Shown here piece after piece: positions 5,196-12,258 of a DNA stretch of 25,037 nucleotides. The notes beneath the pieces were generated by a model. The model was given only the letters and a program-made list of their open reading frames with translations. It did not search any database and was not told the DNA's origin. The stretch covers positions 1 to 25,037 of IMG/VR virus record IMGVR_UViG_3300018418_000126; one strand, given 5' to 3'. The DNA is from a virus. Both the position numbers and the translations under genes were made by a program. Position 1 is the first letter of the stretch; every line of letters starts with the position of its first letter.

Positions 5196-5875
5196 GATAC
5201 ATGTCTAGTAGAAAAATAGATGATTTTGAAGCCTTTAAGATATATTTGGCAATGAAGAATCATTTCGCTGGTAAGTTTGATTTTAAGAAGTATAATGGTA
5301 AAGTAAATACAAAAAAAGAAACATATCTGAATAGAAAAGATAAAAAAACTTTTGAAGAACTTTCTAAAAGATATGACAAAAAAACCTTAGAAGAATTTTT
5401 ACTTTCAGTTTTTGTTAATGTTACTGATAGTGGAAATTTAGCAATACATAGAAATGAATATATGTATTCTAAAAATCTACTTGATAAAGAATCGATTGAG
5501 ATCTATAAAAACTGGAAAAAAAGAATACATAGTATCAGATACACTTTTAAATCGGATTGTGAAATTCTATTTTCTAGTGCATCAAATAAAGACTTAGAAT
5601 TTCAAGATATTTTTAGGTCTTTAAAAGGACACTATCCTTTTATAGTACAACTGGAACAAAAAGGTGAAATTTGTTTAGAAACCTTAGTAATCTTTGAAAA
5701 GATTTTTGGTTTCTTGAAAAAAGTAAAGATTGATGATACAACTTACTGGCCGGTTTATTGTAAGAAGATAGACAAGTACATGTCTTTTTTAGATGTGGAA
5801 CTTGATTATTATGTTGGAGTTATAAAGACTCTTTTGATTGAAGATTATTATGAAAATTATGGTAAATATATTTAA
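5192..5875 (+). CDS. 59: gp59-like helicase loader
   Basis: 227 residues, close to T4 gp59 (217). gp59 loads gp41 helicase onto forks coated with gp32 and gates leading-strand synthesis. The protein is basic and helical; the N-terminal domain (DDFEAFKIYLAMKNHF, then KYNGKVN) matches the family pattern FxxYKxYLALKxHFxxxxYDYxKYNGK. The conserved aromatic middle and the C-terminal helical domain (PVYCKKIDKYMSF) are also present. The start is coupled to gp33 (ATGA at 5192); a second Met four codons on is an alternative. T4 has the order 32-59-33; here the genes run 33-59-32 with separate promoters for 33 and 32. Confidence 0.88.
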   Translation: MRYMSSRKIDDFEAFKIYLAMKNHFAGKFDFKKYNGKVNTKKETYLNRKDKKTFEELSKRYDKKTLEEFLLSVFVNVTDSGNLAIHRNEYMYSKNLLDKESIEIYKNWKKRIHSIRYTFKSDCEILFSSASNKDLEFQDIFRSLKGHYPFIVQLEQKGEICLETLVIFEKIFGFLKKVKIDDTTYWPVYCKKIDKYMSFLDVELDYYVGVIKTLLIEDYYENYGKYI

Positions 5876-5883
5876 TTTACATC

Positions 5884-5912
5884 TTGACATACAACGAATA
5901 TTGAGTTATATT
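5884..5912 (+). promoter_or_regulatory. Promoter for gene 32
   Basis: TTGACA (5884-5889), 17 bases, TATATT (5907-5912). It begins nine bases after the gp59 stop. Leader of about 40 bases, AU-rich and without obvious helices. Confidence 0.82.
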
Positions 5913-5944
5913 AGAAAAATAAACAAACGCATACAACGCATATT
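5888..5944 (+). repeat. Direct repeat flanking the gene 32 leader
   Basis: CATACAACGAATATT (5888-5902) and CATACAACGCATATT (5930-5944) match at 14 of 15 positions. The first overlaps the -35, and the second touches the ribosome site AAGGAG (5945-5950). The spacing from start to start is 42 bases, four helical turns. A protein-binding pair or a duplication is possible. gp32 in T4 represses its own translation by binding unstructured leader RNA, so the second copy may be part of such a site. Confidence 0.55.
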
Positions 5945-5958
5945 AAGGAGAAAAATAT

Positions 5959-6864
5959 ATGTCTTTTGCAGCATTAAAAAAGAATCGTACCAACTTTAGT
6001 AAACTTACAGAAGAGTTGGAAAAAACATCTCAACCACAATCAAATACATCATCTGTAGATGATCGTTTTTGGAAACCAACTATTGATAAGTCTGGTAACA
6101 GTTATGCTGTTATTCGATTTCTTCCACCAACTGATGGTGAAGACCTTCCTTGGGTTCGAGTTTTCAATCATGGGTTCAAAGGCCCTGGCGGTTGGTTAAT
6201 TGATAATTGTCTTACTACTATTGGAAAGCCATGTCCTGTTTGTGAAAGCAATACAGAACTTTGGGGAACTGGTTCTCAAGACAATCAAAATCTGGCTAGG
6301 GATCGTAAACGTAAACTGAAATATATGTCTAATATTTACGTTGTTAAGGATCCAGCAAATCCAGAAAACGAAGGTAAAGTTTTCCTTTATTCTTTCGGTA
6401 AAAAAATCTTTGATAAACTGAACGATATCATGCGTCCACAATTCGAAGATGAAGATCCAGTAAATCCATTTGATTTTTGGGAAGGTGCTAATTTTAAATT
6501 GAAGTATCGTACTGTTGATGGATATGGTAATTATGATAAATCTGAATTTGATCGCCAGTCTGCACTGTCAGAAGATGATGCAGAATTGGAATCAATTTAT
6601 AATCAACAACACTCTTTAGAAGAGTTTGTAAGTCCTAGTAACTTTAAGTCTTATGAACAACTTAAAGAGCGTCTTGATAGAGTTCTTGGTAATACTGCTT
6701 CTATGACAAATGCAGATTATGATATGGATGAGTCAATCTCTGATACTCCAAGTTTTGCGAAACCTTCATTCAAGGAAGTACCAACACCAGAACTCGCTTC
6801 AGCATCTAGTGATGATGAAGATGATTCAATTTCATACTTCACACGTCTTGCTGAAGAAACTTAA
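5959..6864 (+). CDS. 32: Single-stranded DNA-binding protein gp32
   Basis: 301 residues, identical in length to T4 gp32. N-terminal basic B domain for cooperativity (AALKKNRTNFSKL), a linker, then the OB-fold core from about residue 35. Zinc ligands are His71, Cys84, Cys92 and Cys95 (VFNHGFKGPGG, NCLTTIGKPCPVC), matching the His/Cys3 site of T4 gp32. The C-terminal acidic tail SSDDEDDSISYFTRLAEET is the protein-interaction domain for polymerase, gp59 and others. It coats single-stranded DNA in replication, recombination and repair. It has its own promoter and leader repeats, and a strong terminator follows, so it is a monocistronic unit, fitting its high required dose. Confidence 0.96.
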   Translation: MSFAALKKNRTNFSKLTEELEKTSQPQSNTSSVDDRFWKPTIDKSGNSYAVIRFLPPTDGEDLPWVRVFNHGFKGPGGWLIDNCLTTIGKPCPVCESNTELWGTGSQDNQNLARDRKRKLKYMSNIYVVKDPANPENEGKVFLYSFGKKIFDKLNDIMRPQFEDEDPVNPFDFWEGANFKLKYRTVDGYGNYDKSEFDRQSALSEDDAELESIYNQQHSLEEFVSPSNFKSYEQLKERLDRVLGNTASMTNADYDMDESISDTPSFAKPSFKEVPTPELASASSDDEDDSISYFTRLAEET

Positions 6865-6865
6865 A

Positions 6866-6930
6866 GGGTATACTAGATAGAATATCCCTGATGGCAGAGT
6901 AAGCCTCGCATCGAAAAGACTAGGTACACC
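6866..6930 (+). ncRNA. Possible structured RNA in the gene 32 3' region
   Basis: Two local helices can form: GGGTAT (6866-6871) with ATATCC (6882-6887), and GATG (6890-6893) with CATC (6909-6912), enclosing GAG / CUC. CTAG in the first loop (6873-6876) could pair with CTAG at 6920-6923 as a pseudoknot. The sequence is richer in GC than the surrounding intergenic DNA and lies between the stop codon and the terminator. It may protect the mRNA 3' end or be a small RNA. No known class is matched. Confidence 0.4.
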
Positions 6931-6936
6931 AGAGCG

Positions 6937-6970
6937 GAAGGTAGAGATTATATCTCTACCTTCTTTTTTA
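6937..6970 (+). terminator. Strong intrinsic terminator of gene 32
   Basis: GAAGGTAGAGAT (6937-6948) pairs perfectly with ATCTCTACCTTC (6952-6963) around a 3-base loop, followed by TTTTTT (6964-6969). Confidence 0.92.
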
Positions 6971-7080
6971 CATAACGGGCATTCTCAAATTTCATAGCTT
7001 AAACCCTTTTTTTTCTGCAATTGCAAACTACATAATAATGTATCAGATACACACATTTATCACATTAGGAGAATAAAAAA
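6971..7080 (+). other. Intergenic leader of the DUF1127 gene
   Basis: About 110 AT-rich bases with a short T run (about 7006-7014) and the odd palindrome GTATCAGATAC (7040-7050). I see no convincing -35/-10 pair. The ribosome site is TAGGAGAA (7066-7073). Confidence 0.4.
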
Positions 7081-7326
7081 ATGTTTGAGACATTTGTAAG
7101 ATTATATTCAAATTGGCAAAATAGATACGAGGCTGCTCGTAGTAAAAAAATTACTATTGATGAGTTGAGTAAACTTAACGATAAAGATTTAGAAGATATT
7201 GGAATAAACAGAGGTGATATTCGTTTCATTGCAGATAAACATTATAACGACATTAGAGAAGAATATTTCAGAGATATTAGAGCTAGAGCAGATATGATAA
7301 ATTCTAATTTAAGAGGATGGGTATAA
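7081..7326 (+). CDS. DUF1127-domain small protein
   Basis: 81 residues. The central segment KKITIDELSKLNDKDLEDIGINRGDIRFIAD (roughly 22-52) follows the DUF1127 pattern (Lx.L.Dx.L.DIG..R.DI), a short domain with an Arg-rich surface that is abundant in alphaproteobacteria. Some host members have been linked to RNA binding, small-RNA turnover and phosphate or stress responses. The N-terminal part is a short aromatic helix and the C-terminal part is charged and helical, so it is longer than the minimal 45-residue forms. TAA overlaps the next ATG (TAATG at 7324-7328), so it is co-translated with its neighbour. Acquisition from a host or use to alter host RNA metabolism is inference. Confidence 0.85.
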   Translation: MFETFVRLYSNWQNRYEAARSKKITIDELSKLNDKDLEDIGINRGDIRFIADKHYNDIREEYFRDIRARADMINSNLRGWV

Positions 7327-7511
7327 TGACAGATACTTTATTTCATTTAAGAAATGAGATGTCCTCTATGGCGTCTAGTGTTTGGTCTGGGTTTTATAAA
7401 TTCTGTGAAATTTCTGGTTATGCAAGAGCAGCATCAGCACTAGCCAGACAGGGATTGCACGAAGAAGCAAAAGCTTGCATGATGCAAGCGAAAAAACTGC
7501 GTACTAATTAA
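7326..7511 (+). CDS. Small helical partner of the DUF1127 protein
   Basis: 61 residues. The start at 7326 is preferred over the in-frame ATG at 7317 because AGAGGA (7311-7316) is correctly spaced for 7326 and abuts 7317, and because 7326 gives stop/start coupling. The C-terminal half GYARAASALARQGLHEEAKACMMQAKK is helical and similar to the helix of short proteins that accompany or carry DUF1127 domains in alphaproteobacteria. No signal peptide. Its stop codon (7509-7511) touches the stop of the minus-strand gene (7512-7514), leaving no spacer. Function unknown. Confidence 0.72.
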   Translation: MTDTLFHLRNEMSSMASSVWSGFYKFCEISGYARAASALARQGLHEEAKACMMQAKKLRTN

Positions 7512-10220
7512 TTAGAATGCTCCATGTAAACCTCTGGTCGCATCTCTGATTGCTTGGTCAGTGTGTCTGACTTCTGGCTTCTGTACTGCTGTAGTTGTAT
7601 TGTTATTGACTACATTATTTGTAGTTGATTGCGGAGCAACAACTACATTTGCAGCACCGCCTGCAGGGCCCGCTGAATCTAGTGCATTTGTATTCATAAA
7701 TTCACTTGCTGCAAGTTTTTGTTGAGCAGAGTTTAATTCATTGGCAGATGTATTGGAAACGTCTGTAGTTAAGCCCGATGCGTTTAGAGTGTTTGTTGGT
7801 GTTATGTCTTGAATAGCTGAAAGCTTTTCTCTTTCTGCATTCAAAAGTTCTGTTGTTTTATTCACTCGAATTTGACGTGCTTCTTTCACTGGATCGGGTC
7901 CTCTTTTGGGACTTTTTGTGTTGTCCAATGCTGCTTGTTCTTTTGCTAGTGTACTTTCCAATCTCTTTATGTTTTCTTCAATTTTCGCTTTTTCTTTTGC
8001 TTGTAGTATTTGGTTTTGTTTTTCGATATTATTTTCTGCTCCAGAAATCATTTCTTTTGCTAATTGAGTCAGTTCGTCTGTTCTTTGTTTAAAGAGTTCT
8101 GGATTTGTTGTAGAATCTGTATCAAATGGGCGCGGATTTTCTGGGGTGCGATACATATCATTATAAGTATCTCTTACCATCAATCCAATATCCAATGGAG
8201 CTCCCGCTAAGCTTGGTAAAAATATTCCAGCACCTTCGGCTGCAGCCCCGGCGAAATCTCCCTCAAACAATCTTCCTAATGCAAAAATTCCTCCAGCAGC
8301 AATTCCAAGAGCAGGTATTGCTTTTACTGCAACGCCTGCTGCATTTTTTGCCAGAATTTTCATTGCTAGTTTTTTATCGATTGATGATGCTACTTTTGCT
8401 ACACTACCTGTTTGGTTTCCGGCCGCACTGGCAGCACTATCGATTGCACTAACGACACCTCTATTGTTGCTCGCAATTATTTTTCTTGCCTCTTCTAATC
8501 CACCATCTCCCGCTCTTGGTGCTGCAGATGGTTTTGATATGGCCGGATCGACTTTTGTATTGACGCCATCCGACACTGCGACTTTTATATCGTTATTCTG
8601 GCGCAATCTCACTCGTTCATCGTTTATTAGGTCAGTCTGAGTTTTTCTTTGGTCAAATTTCTTAATTTCGGCATCTTGTGCTTTTTTTGCCAACGCCTCT
8701 CTTTCTAATCTTCGAAACTCTAAATCGGCCCGCTGTCTTTGTTTCATTTTTTCAATTTCTGCCTGTTGTTTCGCTTTTGCTCTTTTCTCTGCTTCTGCAT
8801 CGGCGTCAGTTTTTTTCGTATTATCGGCGTCAGTTTTTTTCGTATTATCGGCGTCAGTTTTTTTCGTATTATCGACGTTGTCAACATTAGGTTCTGGTAA
8901 ATCGGGTGCTCTAAACATTGATGTAAGTAGAGATCCGCCACCAATCGCAGCAGTCAATGCTAAAAGACCTTTTCCTAATTTTCCTCTAGTCAGTGCTTTT
9001 GTTAAATTTTTCAATCCGCCTAAAAGGCCTTTTCCCTTTCCTTTTCCTTTTCCTCCGAAAAGATTTCCTAAAAAAGAGCCCCCTGCAACTGCGCCAAAGA
9101 GATCAACTCCACTTCCATCTCCATCGCCGCCGGGCCCAGGCCCACCGCTTTCAGCAATCTCTTTGTTGGTTTTTGCAAGTGCTTGTAATGCTTTCAGTTG
9201 TGCAAGTTCTATTTGTTGATCTTTTTTTCTTTCTCTTCTGAGTTCTCTCTGTTCTTCTATTTCTAATGATGTTGGATTACCATCATTATCTTTCATCCAT
9301 TGTAGGAGATCTCTTATTTCTGCTAGATATGGTTCATTAGGCCCAAGTTTTGTATCTATTTCATCAAGTGCATCTTTATTTCCTGTGAGTTTATCTTCTA
9401 TTCCAGAATTATCTACAGGTTCTGGTTTATTCTCTGGTTGTGATACTGAAGGTTCACCATCTAATCCAAATTTTGACTTGAGTGCTTCAATCTCATCCAG
9501 TTCTGCTTTTTTAATTTCTCTATCTTGTTTGTCTGCTTGTGCTTTTCTAATGATGTTGTCTTTGATTTCATTTATGACTTCATCTTCAGATACGCCTCTA
9601 CGTCTTGCCTCTTCTTGGATTTTTTCTTGATCCATATTAGAACGAGCAATCGCATCTTCGTTTGATATTTGGGTTCGTAGTACTTCGAATTCTTTTTTCT
9701 CTAGAGCTCTTTGTGCTGCAATTCTTTCTTCTCTTTGTGCATTTTCTTCTTTAGCAGCTTTGCGTCTTTCTCTGAATTGTTTTACTCTTTGTCCAATAAA
9801 ACTTGCTCCCATTGCGAGAAGTGGACTTTGTGATAATGCTCCCGTTACAAGGCCTCCTATTCCATCAAGACTTCCTTTGACAGTATCAGATACTAAATCT
9901 TTGACGCCTGCTTTAAATCCAGCATTTTCTTTGATGCTTGCTTGAGAATTTTGAAGAACTTGTTCTAAGATTTGTCTTTCTCTATTAGAAACACCTTCCA
10001 TATTTTCAAGTGTTGCACTTAATGCATCAATTCTTTTTCTAGTTTCCGTGAATTGTTTTACAGAAACATCTGATTGTTGTTCAAAAATAGAACCTATTTC
10101 ATTCAATGCCTGTCTTGCACCGGCAGACTGAAGAGAAGCGCTCGCGTCTTTTACAGACTTCGCGAGCTCTTCTTGATTTTGTTTTACTAATTTTTCAGTT
10201 ACTGATGCAAGATCTGCCAT
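7512..10220 (-). CDS. Putative tape measure protein, 902 residues
   Basis: Very long, low-Cys protein with long helical coiled-coil stretches (about 1-100, 140-250, 300-350, 470-560 and 740-830) and three Gly/Ala-rich hydrophobic blocks: about 108-145, 375-445 (containing the KGKGKGKG run) and 620-680. This coiled-coil plus hydrophobic-block layout is typical of phage tape measure proteins, which fix tail length and help DNA pass the inner membrane. Position supports this: it is the last gene after gp54-like, gp26 and gp51, as tape measure genes follow their chaperones in other tailed phages. It is longer than T4 gp29 (590), implying a tail of about 135 nm at 0.15 nm per residue. Residues about 451-474 are a near-perfect 8-residue tandem repeat. 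Start overlaps the previous stop (TAATG). Alternative: another large tail-internal structural protein. Confidence 0.6.
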   Translation of the reverse strand: MADLASVTEKLVKQNQEELAKSVKDASASLQSAGARQALNEIGSIFEQQSDVSVKQFTETRKRIDALSATLENMEGVSNRERQILEQVLQNSQASIKENAGFKAGVKDLVSDTVKGSLDGIGGLVTGALSQSPLLAMGASFIGQRVKQFRERRKAAKEENAQREERIAAQRALEKKEFEVLRTQISNEDAIARSNMDQEKIQEEARRRGVSEDEVINEIKDNIIRKAQADKQDREIKKAELDEIEALKSKFGLDGEPSVSQPENKPEPVDNSGIEDKLTGNKDALDEIDTKLGPNEPYLAEIRDLLQWMKDNDGNPTSLEIEEQRELRRERKKDQQIELAQLKALQALAKTNKEIAESGGPGPGGDGDGSGVDLFGAVAGGSFLGNLFGGKGKGKGKGLLGGLKNLTKALTRGKLGKGLLALTAAIGGGSLLTSMFRAPDLPEPNVDNVDNTKKTDADNTKKTDADNTKKTDADAEAEKRAKAKQQAEIEKMKQRQRADLEFRRLEREALAKKAQDAEIKKFDQRKTQTDLINDERVRLRQNNDIKVAVSDGVNTKVDPAISKPSAAPRAGDGGLEEARKIIASNNRGVVSAIDSAASAAGNQTGSVAKVASSIDKKLAMKILAKNAAGVAVKAIPALGIAAGGIFALGRLFEGDFAGAAAEGAGIFLPSLAGAPLDIGLMVRDTYNDMYRTPENPRPFDTDSTTNPELFKQRTDELTQLAKEMISGAENNIEKQNQILQAKEKAKIEENIKRLESTLAKEQAALDNTKSPKRGPDPVKEARQIRVNKTTELLNAEREKLSAIQDITPTNTLNASGLTTDVSNTSANELNSAQQKLAASEFMNTNALDSAGPAGGAANVVVAPQSTTNNVVNNNTTTAVQKPEVRHTDQAIRDATRGLHGAF
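8799..8870 (-). repeat. Three 24-bp tandem repeats inside the 902-residue protein gene
   Basis: Three identical 24-base units at 8799-8822, 8823-8846 and 8847-8870, with partial units at the edges, encode repeats of ADNTKKTD in frame. The multiple of three keeps the frame, so copy number could vary without breaking the protein. Each unit carries a 7-A run on the coding strand. Confidence 0.9.
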
Positions 10221-10522
10221 TATTTTCTACTCATGTAAGCTTGAGCACCAAAATAAAAACCAACAATAGATGCCTGTGCAATATAAAATAATCCGAATAA
10301 ATCAGATAAAGCATTTACTCTAGAGTCTGATAAAACTGGTGTGAATAATACAATAGTAAAAATTAACATAGAAGCCAAAGATATCCAACTCATTTTCTTT
10401 TGAGTCTCTGCCTTTTCTTCGGCTCTTTCTATTTCAAGCATTTCTTTTTTCAATGCGATTTCTTCTTGACTCACTTTTCCATCTCCATGTAGGTCAAAAT
10501 TAATTTCCTCTGCTGGTGCCAT
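10220..10522 (-). CDS. EF-hand-like membrane protein, 100 residues
   Basis: An N-terminal EF-hand-like loop DLHGDGKVSQEE (residues 10-21: Asp1, Asp5, Gly6, Val8, Glu12; position 3 is His rather than Asp/Asn) is followed by a charged helix (about 22-43) and two transmembrane segments, about 45-64 and 73-95, ending QAYMSRK. It sits between the gp51 frame and the 902-residue protein in the tail operon, overlapping the start of the latter by one base. The topology (cytoplasmic charged N-terminus, short hairpin) resembles holin-like and other small phage membrane proteins. Its position suggests a late role, either in lysis or with the tape measure protein at the membrane. No firm function. Ribosome site AAGGAAAT is seven bases before the ATG. 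Confidence 0.75.
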   Translation of the reverse strand: MAPAEEINFDLHGDGKVSQEEIALKKEMLEIERAEEKAETQKKMSWISLASMLIFTIVLFTPVLSDSRVNALSDLFGLFYIAQASIVGFYFGAQAYMSRK

Positions 10523-10531
10523 TTGATTTCC

Positions 10532-10762
10532 TTATTGATTTTGTTCTCTTCGTTTCTTTTCTTCGTTTAAATAATTAATCAATAAATTAAGATAGATTTC
10601 TCTTTCCCACGGAATCATATTTTCCAATTCACTCAAACTATATTTATGATGATGCATTAACGCAAAGTTATTCCTATACAAAGACGCGAGGGATTCATGA
10701 TTTAAGGTTAGGAAAAAAAATCGGAAATGCCTCTTACTTTCATTTCTTTTTGAAATCCACAC
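10532..10762 (-). CDS. 51: gp51-like baseplate hub assembly protein (frameshifted frame)
   Basis: The open frame runs from a GTG inside gp26 to a stop at 10532. The recognisable part starts at LNHESLASLYRNNFALMHHH and continues YSLSELENMIPWEREIYLN, the gp51 pattern (FAxMHxxxYSxxELExMIPWERxxY). T4 gp51 catalyses baseplate hub assembly. There is no good independent start: the GTG lies within gp26 without a ribosome site, and the conserved region begins right at the gp26 stop. The frame is -1 to gp26 and joins it at the U8 run at 10713-10720. The product is therefore probably a gp26-gp51 fusion, with standalone gp51 unlikely. Annotated coordinates are those of the open frame, not of an independent gene. 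Confidence 0.68.
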   Translation of the reverse strand: MWISKRNESKRHFRFFFLTLNHESLASLYRNNFALMHHHKYSLSELENMIPWEREIYLNLLINYLNEEKKRREQNQ

Positions 10763-11433
10763 TTAGGACATCTAATATTCACTTCACATACTGTTTCTGG
10801 CATATTTTCAAAGAAGTCATTTATTAAATCTAATTGTTTTTGTGTCAGATTTTCAATAAACTCCGATACTTCTTCAATAGTATAATCTGAAACATTGTGC
10901 ATATCATCTGCATCCCAGATAAATTCTACGCAACTTGCAATTAATTTCACCAAATCATCATAATCTTCTGCTGATAAAAGCCTATTTAATGTTTCAAAAT
11001 CAGGATATTTCATTATAAGACCAATTTCATCTGTTAGTTCTATTTTATTTGAATATCCTTCTTGTTCTGTGTTGACTCTAACTTGGTCTAAGTCAAGCAA
11101 AAAAGGTAATTGACAATCCCCTGGCCCGTTTTCCTTTTCTGAACAATTTTCTTTTTTATAATTCAAATTAATAATATTTCCAACAGATTTTGATCTGAGT
11201 TGAATGAATAGATATTCTATATCAAATGTAGATAATTTTTCTACATCAATATCATTTAATACGCAATTTCTTATTATTTGTTTAACTGCATCAATTTTTT
11301 CTTCTACTGTCTCTCCTTCTTGAGCCATCAAAAGAATTTTCTCTTCTTTGACCAGAAATGGCCTATATCTTATTTTTTTATTTGTCGATGGCAACTTCAA
11401 TTCATAAGTTGGTGTATCAATTTTTGGTAACAT
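10708..11433 (-). CDS. 26: gp26-like baseplate hub / tail assembly protein
   Basis: 241 residues, in the T4 baseplate family that contains gp26. Seen: N-terminal LPKIDTPTYELKLPSTNKKI, typical of the family start, then FLVKEEKILLMA and EKIDAVKQIIRNCV. A zinc ribbon-like pair of Cys clusters is suggested by ENCSEKENGPGDC in the middle and CEVNIRCPKC near the end. The protein ends GISDFFS. gp26 acts in hub assembly with gp51, gp27, gp28 and gp29. A good ribosome site (GAGGAAAT) precedes the ATG. The last codons lie on a run of eight U just before the stop, giving a canonical U-UUU-UUU slippery heptamer that would lead into the gp51 frame. Confidence 0.86.
   Translation of the reverse strand: MLPKIDTPTYELKLPSTNKKIRYRPFLVKEEKILLMAQEGETVEEKIDAVKQIIRNCVLNDIDVEKLSTFDIEYLFIQLRSKSVGNIINLNYKKENCSEKENGPGDCQLPFLLDLDQVRVNTEQEGYSNKIELTDEIGLIMKYPDFETLNRLLSAEDYDDLVKLIASCVEFIWDADDMHNVSDYTIEEVSEFIENLTQKQLDLINDFFENMPETVCEVNIRCPKCGFQKEMKVRGISDFFS
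10713..10720 (-). promoter_or_regulatory. Candidate -1 ribosomal frameshift site, gp26 to gp51
   Basis: On the coding strand the gp26 frame reads gat ttt ttt tcc taa, so the heptamer T TTT TTT fits X XXY YYZ exactly and lies one codon before the stop. The -1 frame is open through gp51. T4 has 26 and 51 as neighbours, and lambda-type G/GT tail chaperones use a similar overlapping -1 arrangement. Confidence 0.6.
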
Positions 11434-11455
11434 AATTTCCTCACAAAATTAATTA

Positions 11456-12250
11456 TTAAAATGGTATTCTAAAAGATGAACGTAAATTTGAAATTCTATT
11501 ATTTATTTGGTTTTGTGTAGCTTGAAATCTCTGACTTACTTGGGACTGTAAGTTGGTAACTTGTCCTTGAATATTGTTACCTACAGTATTACGAAATTCT
11601 CCGACATAATCTCTCCCGGCCCTTTCAGCCAATTGGTCGAGTGTCGCAAATGGTAGTGAGCTCACTGGAGAATTTGCTGGGTATCCAGATGAAAATTGCC
11701 CCGTTTCTGTTGTTCTATTCTCCAAAACCGTTTCTGAACTATATTTTAGATATGACATGGTAATTTGGCATTGTGCAACATCATCATTTCCATATGCAAA
11801 TGAAACCTCTCCTATTGATAATGGAAATGCGTCTTGAAACTCATGCACACTCATAAGAACATCTTTTTCATTGAAAACTAGCAATCTAAGTTTTCCATTA
11901 TATTCTGTTGAATATCTTATTTTATGGTCTTGATAATCGATAACATAATGCATCCAGTTTTCAAACCATTCTCTCTCTTTTAGTCCTTCGCTCAAATAAA
12001 TACTAAAAGTCAATTGGTCATATGTGGTGGAATATGGTGCTTGTCTTACAGGCCCATATACTTTTGTCTCTGTTGTTGCTAATGATTTTTGCGGAAGAGT
12101 TATGGATGGAACTCTAAATCTCAGATCTTGAGATCCCATTTCTCTAATGTTATTTACTGCAATAGGAGGATGAACAAACAATTCATATCTATTTGCTTTT
12201 GTAAATCCAAGTTTTCCTACATTACTTATGAATTCAGATATTGAGGCCAT
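11456..12250 (-). CDS. 54: gp54-like tail tube initiator (gp19 family fold)
   Basis: 264 residues. The tail tube family signature is visible: YSTTYDQLTFSIYLSEGL, KEREWFENWMHYVID, then FQDAFPLSIGEVSFAYGNDD with a QITMSYLKY strand. These match the T4 gp19 tail-tube family, which also includes gp48 and gp54. The C-terminal 60 residues (from about 200) are a Gln/Arg/Asn-rich helical tail, longer than in a plain gp19 tube subunit. Together with location beside gp26/gp51 rather than the sheath gene, this favours gp54, which caps the baseplate hub and starts tube polymerisation. It could instead be a second gp48/gp19-like protein. Eight bases separate it from the previous gene. Confidence 0.68.
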   Translation of the reverse strand: MASISEFISNVGKLGFTKANRYELFVHPPIAVNNIREMGSQDLRFRVPSITLPQKSLATTETKVYGPVRQAPYSTTYDQLTFSIYLSEGLKEREWFENWMHYVIDYQDHKIRYSTEYNGKLRLLVFNEKDVLMSVHEFQDAFPLSIGEVSFAYGNDDVAQCQITMSYLKYSSETVLENRTTETGQFSSGYPANSPVSSLPFATLDQLAERAGRDYVGEFRNTVGNNIQGQVTNLQSQVSQRFQATQNQINNRISNLRSSFRIPF

Positions 12251-12258
12251 TTATCTTC

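Noticed and set aside
6866-6925. Hammerhead-ribozyme-like pattern (CTGATG and CGAAA with a hairpin just before).
   Set aside because: The core A after CUGAUG is G, stem II does not end directly before GAAA, and there is no UH cleavage site before the first stem.
6866-6932. tRNA-like ending in ACCA after gene 32.
   Set aside because: No 7-bp acceptor pairing, no T-loop consensus and no anticodon arm of the right size.
8799-8870. CRISPR-like short repeats.
   Set aside because: Units are directly tandem without spacers and encode an in-frame peptide repeat.
8126-9241. Several plus-strand open frames inside the 902-residue gene.
   Set aside because: They are low-complexity Leu/Phe-rich shadows of the coiled-coil gene without ribosome sites.
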